Made by a program: the position numbers and the translations under genes. From Pectobacterium aroidearum (GTDB lineage Bacteria > Pseudomonadota > Gammaproteobacteria > Enterobacterales > Enterobacteriaceae), in contig NZ_CP065044.1 of assembly GCF_015689195.1 (NCBI RefSeq), positions 1,984,001 through 2,048,000 on the forward strand: a DNA stretch of 64,000 nt. Direction: 5' to 3'. Position 1 is the stretch's first letter. The number at the start of each line of letters is the position of its first letter. The notes under the pieces are model-generated. The model saw only the letters and a program-made list of their open reading frames with translations. It was not told the origin of the DNA and did no database searches. Shown here in pieces: positions 59,238 through 64,000 of this stretch.

Positions 59238-60425
59238 ATGCCTTCTCACACTGTACCGTCACCTCATTTGCCACTTTCGCGGCCACCTTCACGGATAGCT
59301 ACGCTGGATTTTGCGCGCGGCGTCGCCATTCTGGGCATTTTACTGCTGAATATTACGGCGTTTGGTTTTCCGCATGCGGCCTACCTCAACCCAGCCTGGC
59401 AAGGAGAACCGACGCTGTCCGATGCCTTGACGTGGGCGGCGATGGATCTGCTGGCGCAGGCGAAATTCCTGACGCTGTTTTCTCTTCTTTTTGGCGCGGG
59501 GCTACAGCTACTGCTGTCGAGGGGGAAGCGCTGGATACATGCGCGTCTGTTCTGGTTGATGATCATCGGGCTAATTCATGCCATCTTCCTATGGGATGGC
59601 GACATTTTGCTCGACTATGCGCTGATTGGGCTAGTGTGTTACGGCATGATTCGCCATGCGGAAAGCAGCCAGTTGCTAATGCGTACGGGGGCGGTTCTTT
59701 ATCTGGTGGGCATCGGCGTGCTGTTTGTACTGAGTCAGATTCTAAGCCTGCAACCGGGGCGATTCTGGCTGCCGGGTATGGCGGATGTTACCTATGAGGC
59801 GTACTGGCGGGCGTTAGGTGGACCGGAAGCGTGGAGCAACCGCGTCGATCTGCTTACGGAAAGCCTGCTGTCGCTAGGCGTACAGTACGGCTGGCTGCTG
59901 GCGGGATCGATGCTATTAGGGGCCGGATTGATGCGCAGCGGCTGGCTAAAAGGTGAATTCAGTACGGCACATTATCGCAAGGTTGCACTGTGGCTGATCC
60001 CTATGGGGCTGGCGATTAACAGCGTTGGCGTGGTGGGACAGTGGCTGGTGGACTGGGAATATCGCTGGAGCGGGCTGTTATTGCAAATTCCGCGCGAGCT
60101 GAGTTCACCCTTGCAGGCGATCGGCTATCTGGCGCTGTGCTACGGTTTTTGGGGCTCGTTATGTCAATGGCGCATCACGTACTGGATTACGGATGTCGGG
60201 CGTATGGCGCTAACTAACTATTTGCTGCAAACGCTGATTTGCGTGCTGCTGTTTAACCAGCTTGGCCTGTTTATGGCTTTCAGCCGCCTGCAATTGCTGG
60301 CACTGGTTCCTGCTATCTGGATCGCCAATCTGCTCTTTTCCCACTATTGGTTGCGCTATTTCCGTCAGGGGCCGCTTGAATGGCTATGGCGTAAACTCAC
60401 CAATGCGATAGGGAAAACGGTGTAG
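59238..60425 (+). CDS. yeiB: DUF418 family membrane protein YeiB
   Basis: 395 aa with about ten membrane segments. RIATLDFARGVAILGILLLNI opens the protein as in DUF418/DUF1624-type predicted acyltransferases, and the C-terminal part contains YFRQGPLEWLWRKLT. Unknown activity. Located after folE as in E. coli, and convergent with sanA (stops 9 bp apart). Confidence 0.92.
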   Translation: MPSHTVPSPHLPLSRPPSRIATLDFARGVAILGILLLNITAFGFPHAAYLNPAWQGEPTLSDALTWAAMDLLAQAKFLTLFSLLFGAGLQLLLSRGKRWIHARLFWLMIIGLIHAIFLWDGDILLDYALIGLVCYGMIRHAESSQLLMRTGAVLYLVGIGVLFVLSQILSLQPGRFWLPGMADVTYEAYWRALGGPEAWSNRVDLLTESLLSLGVQYGWLLAGSMLLGAGLMRSGWLKGEFSTAHYRKVALWLIPMGLAINSVGVVGQWLVDWEYRWSGLLLQIPRELSSPLQAIGYLALCYGFWGSLCQWRITYWITDVGRMALTNYLLQTLICVLLFNQLGLFMAFSRLQLLALVPAIWIANLLFSHYWLRYFRQGPLEWLWRKLTNAIGKTV

Positions 60426-60434
60426 AGAGAGAGG

Positions 60435-61241
<807 letters not shown>

Positions 61242-61352
61242 CTAATCATGCCTCAAGGCTACTTTACCTGACAGAGTGACGCAAGATGAAGGCGAGGAAC
61301 GGACGGTTTATTGATTGAATTTTCAGCGTTAGGATGAGAGGGCGAGAAAATA

Positions 61353-61385
61353 ACACGCCAGCCTTTCGGGCAGAAAAGCTGGCGT
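61353..61385 (-). terminator. rimO terminator
   Basis: Stem CACGCCAGC (61353-61361) and GCTGGCGTG (61377-61385); on the minus strand it is followed by TTATTTT. 10 bp after the rimO stop. Confidence 0.8.
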
Positions 61386-61395
61386 GATGGGGAGG

Positions 61396-62724
61396 TTATA
61401 CTCGGCTACCCCACAGATCGTATTCGTCAGCGTGTTCAACTTTGACCTTAACGATATCACCGACTTTCACGCCAGTTTCACCGTTCAGGTAAACTGCGCC
61501 GTCGATCTCAGGTGCATCGGCCATGCTGCGGCCAATCGCGCCTTCTTCGTCGATTTCATCAATCAGTACCAGCACTTCACGGCCAATTTTATCCTGCAAA
61601 CGCTGGGCGGAGATCGCCTGTTGAAGCTGCATGAAACGGTGGAAACGTTCTTCTTTGACCTCTTCCGGCACCTGATCCGGCAATGCATTTGCCGCAGCAC
61701 CTTCGACCGGGCTGAATTTAAAGCAGCCCACGCGGTCGAGTTTGGCTTCTTTCAGGAAGTCGAGCAGCATCTGGAAATCTTCTTCCGTCTCACCGGGGAA
61801 ACCGACAATAAAGGTAGAACGCAGTGTTAAGTCCGGGCAGATTTCGCGCCAGCGTTTAATACGTTCCAGCGTTCTTTCGACTGCGCCAGGGCGCTTCATC
61901 AGCTTGAGAATTTTCGGGCTGGCGTGCTGGAGTGGGATATCCAGATAAGGCAGGATTTTGCCTTCCGCCATTAATGGGATCACATCGTCCACGTGTGGGT
62001 AAGGGTAGACATAATGCAGGCGCACCCACACGCCCAGCGACGCCAGTTGCTCACACAGGCTGACCATACTGGTTTTGACCGGCTGCCCGTTCCAAAAACC
62101 GGTACGCTGCTTCACATCTGCGCCGTACGCCGAGGTGTCCTGAGAAATCACCAGCAGCTCTTTTACGCCGGCATCAACCAGACGCTTCGCTTCATCCAGC
62201 ACCGAACCGATTGGGCGGCTATCTAAATCGCCACGCATAGATGGGATGATGCAGAATGTGCAGCGGTGGTCACAGCCTTCTGAAATTTTCAGATACGCGT
62301 AATGGCGCGGCGTGAGTTTTACGCCCTGCTCAGGGACTAAACTGGTAAACGGGTTGTGCGTCGGTTTAGGAACATATTGATGCACGTGCGACAGCACCTG
62401 CTCGTAGCTGTGCGGACCGGTAATTTCCAGAACTTTTGGATGCACTTCGCGTATTTGATTTTCTTTGGCACCCAGACAGCCTGTTACGATAACTTTACCG
62501 TTCTCATTCAGCGCTTCGCCGATGGCTTCCAGCGACTCTTGTACGGCGCTGTCAATAAAACCACAGGTATTGACGATCACCAGTTCAGCGTCGTCATAGC
62601 GGGGGACGACCTGATAACCTTCAGTACGCAGTTCGGTCAGAATCCTCTCGGAGTCGACGAGGTTTTTCGGGCAGCCGAGGGAAACAAAGCCGATACGTGG
62701 TTGTGGGGGGGCGATATTGCTCAT
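61396..62724 (-). CDS. rimO: Ribosomal protein S12 methylthiotransferase RimO
   Basis: 442 aa. N-terminal UPF0004 domain with cysteines (SLGCPKN, VNTCGFI, TGCLGA) for one iron-sulfur cluster, radical SAM domain with [15 protein letters not shown], and a C-terminal TRAM domain. Adds a methylthio group to Asp-88 of S12. Single gene with terminator; the location next to sanA differs from E. coli. Confidence 0.96.
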   Translation of the reverse strand: MSNIAPPQPRIGFVSLGCPKNLVDSERILTELRTEGYQVVPRYDDAELVIVNTCGFIDSAVQESLEAIGEALNENGKVIVTGCLGAKENQIREVHPKVLEITGPHSYEQVLSHVHQYVPKPTHNPFTSLVPEQGVKLTPRHYAYLKISEGCDHRCTFCIIPSMRGDLDSRPIGSVLDEAKRLVDAGVKELLVISQDTSAYGADVKQRTGFWNGQPVKTSMVSLCEQLASLGVWVRLHYVYPYPHVDDVIPLMAEGKILPYLDIPLQHASPKILKLMKRPGAVERTLERIKRWREICPDLTLRSTFIVGFPGETEEDFQMLLDFLKEAKLDRVGCFKFSPVEGAAANALPDQVPEEVKEERFHRFMQLQQAISAQRLQDKIGREVLVLIDEIDEEGAIGRSMADAPEIDGAVYLNGETGVKVGDIVKVKVEHADEYDLWGSRV

Positions 62725-63092
62725 AAGGATAAAAAATAGTCAAAGTTATGTTCGTTAGGGCAGCGATTGTACCGATGTCAACATCAAATGCCTATAAGAA
62801 GATGAGGGAGAAAGTGATAACAATGGGTATTTTTATCCACGGGACGTAGGGGCTAATACCGCACGTTTAAGCATTGATAGGCTCAGCGAAACTACGGGGA
62901 GAGGTGTTCCTGAGAACCTGTCCCCTATTTATCTTAAAAATGGTTTTAAGTGATAAGCATGAAAGGTAGGACTCACTTTCTCCGTTTTCCGGCCAAATTG
63001 TAGCGAATCATTAAGATTAGTAGTCGGAAGTGTGGATGGTAGAAGCGATGTCTGTTAGTGGCCATGCCTTCCGGTTGTGCTTTACGCCAGAT
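62725..63092. other. rimO upstream region with an imperfect hairpin
   Basis: Holds the rimO promoter on the left and the end of the exporter gene on the right. A hairpin at 62896-62925 (GGGGA and AGGT arms with matching ACCT and TCCCC) is preceded by GCTCAGCGAAACTACG and may be a REP-type palindrome or a terminator. No gene is seen. Confidence 0.45.
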
Positions 63093-64000
63093 CTAGCTTA
63101 TCCCGACGAACCCATCCGTTTGATGCCGCCACAAACGGGCATATACCCCCTCTTGTGCCAATAAATCTCTATGGTTTCCTACTTCGACAATTCTTCCCTG
63201 TTGCATTACCACCAGACGATCCATTTTGGCAATGGTCGATAGTCGGTGGGCGATAGCGATAACGGTTTTTCCCTTCATTAAAATATCCAGATTATCCTGA
63301 ATAGCGGCCTCGGCTTCCGAGTCCAGTGCTGACGTTGCCTCATCCATAATCAAAATAGGGGCGTCTTTCAGTAAAACGCGTGCGATGGCAATACGTTGAC
63401 GCTGGCCTCCCGATAATTTGATACCTCGTTCTCCTACATGTGCATCTAGTCCTGAACGGCCTTGAGAATCGGCGATTTGCATGATGAATTCATCTGCTTG
63501 TGCATTCCTCAGCGCTTGCATCAACTCTTTATCAGTGGCGTTGTATTTACCGTACAGCAGGTTATCGCGTATCGAGCGGTGCAGCAGCGAGGTATCTTGT
63601 GTAATCATCCCGATTTGCTCCCGCAAACTTTCTTGTGTCACGTCGGCAATATTCTGGTTATCGATGAGGATACTTCCACTTTGCAGGTCATAAAGGCGAA
63701 GAAGCAATCCGACCAACGTTGACTTTCCTGCTCCAGAAGGCCCGACGAGACCGATTTTTTCCCCAGGCCTGATGCAAAAATTTAATCCTTCAATGATGTG
63801 ATGTGAGGTGTTGTAACAAAAACTAACCTGCTCAAAAGTGATGGTGCCATGTTGTACCTTCAAGGCTGGTGCATTTAATTTATCGGTAATACTGATCGGC
63901 TGAGAAATCGTCTTCATGCCTTCTTGTACGATGCCAAGACTTTCGAAGATGCTATTCACCACCCACATGATCCACCCTGACATATTGGTGATACGAATTA
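63093..64000 (-). CDS. ABC exporter, ATPase half (5' end outside window)
   Basis: The visible part ends at 63093 and the frame stays open to the right edge, so the N-terminal membrane domain lies outside. The last membrane helix (GWIMWVVNSIF) and the full ATPase are seen: Walker A GPSGAGKSTL, Q-loop MITQDTSLL, signature [12 protein letters not shown], Walker B LIMDEATSALD, switch IAHRLSTIA. A type IV multidrug/lipid-type exporter (MsbA/YojI-like form); substrate unknown. Confidence 0.9.
   Translation of the reverse strand, partial: IRITNMSGWIMWVVNSIFESLGIVQEGMKTISQPISITDKLNAPALKVQHGTITFEQVSFCYNTSHHIIEGLNFCIRPGEKIGLVGPSGAGKSTLVGLLLRLYDLQSGSILIDNQNIADVTQESLREQIGMITQDTSLLHRSIRDNLLYGKYNATDKELMQALRNAQADEFIMQIADSQGRSGLDAHVGERGIKLSGGQRQRIAIARVLLKDAPILIMDEATSALDSEAEAAIQDNLDILMKGKTVIAIAHRLSTIAKMDRLVVMQQGRIVEVGNHRDLLAQEGVYARLWRHQTDGFVGIS

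Overview
The window looks like a chromosomal segment of a soft-rot enterobacterium, most likely Pectobacterium or a close relative. The gene order follows Escherichia coli from proL leftward through yejM-yejL, yejK, rplY, yejH(radD), rsuA, bcr, yejG, yejFEBA, mepS, lpxT, yeiR, yeiP, yeiW, setB, fruBKA, nfo, yeiH, yeiE, lysP, a cirA-position receptor, a yeiG-type hydrolase, folE, yeiB and sanA. The reading frames are close to E. coli but not identical, base composition is mid-GC, and ERIC-type repeats are present. Genus assignment is inference from recalled family resemblance; no search was run.

Layout. (1) 1-3.5 kb: small genes that I could not place in the E. coli order: a membrane rhodanese, a DHCW-motif cupin, a GyrI/SbmC-like protein, a secreted surface protein and a 41-codon ORF. 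(2) About 3.53-13.24 kb: an integrative element at the 3' end of tRNA-Pro(GGG). It carries a P4-type tyrosine integrase, an unknown 218-aa protein, an AlpA-like regulator, an ash/icd-like immunity region with a possible C4/CI-type antisense RNA, a small gene translationally coupled to a P4-alpha-like primase/helicase, a cluster of 8-bp iterons, an AT-rich HEPN-domain protein, an RHH/ParE toxin-antitoxin pair and a phage-type 117-aa protein. Nearly identical 22-bp arm-type repeats lie inside both ends. No capsid-hijacking genes are visible, so it may be a reduced satellite or an integrative element with defence cargo. (3) 13.2-43.2 kb: the conserved core block, including the peptide/microcin C importer YejABEF, cell-envelope genes (yejM, mepS, lpxT), the translation factor paralogue yeiP and the fructose PTS operon with two Cra-like operators. 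(4) 43.4-54.8 kb: a TonB-dependent receptor behind a Fur-box-like site, then a module absent from this place in E. coli: a D-2-hydroxyacid dehydrogenase, a two-gene sugar ABC transporter without a binding protein, and an HcxA-like dehydrogenase. A KTSC protein, a GST and the formaldehyde pair fghA-frmA with an upstream LysR gene follow. (5) 54.8-64 kb: a methyl-accepting chemotaxis protein with a textbook sigma-28 promoter and a CheR-docking pentapeptide, then folE, yeiB, sanA, rimO and an ABC exporter cut by the right edge.

The most unusual part is the tRNA-Pro element. Its replication module, regulatory region, AT-rich HEPN gene and toxin-antitoxin pair sit between matching recombination sites. 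The HEPN protein, the 218-aa protein and a perfect 22-bp hairpin next to the toxin-antitoxin operon are the pieces that known families explain least.
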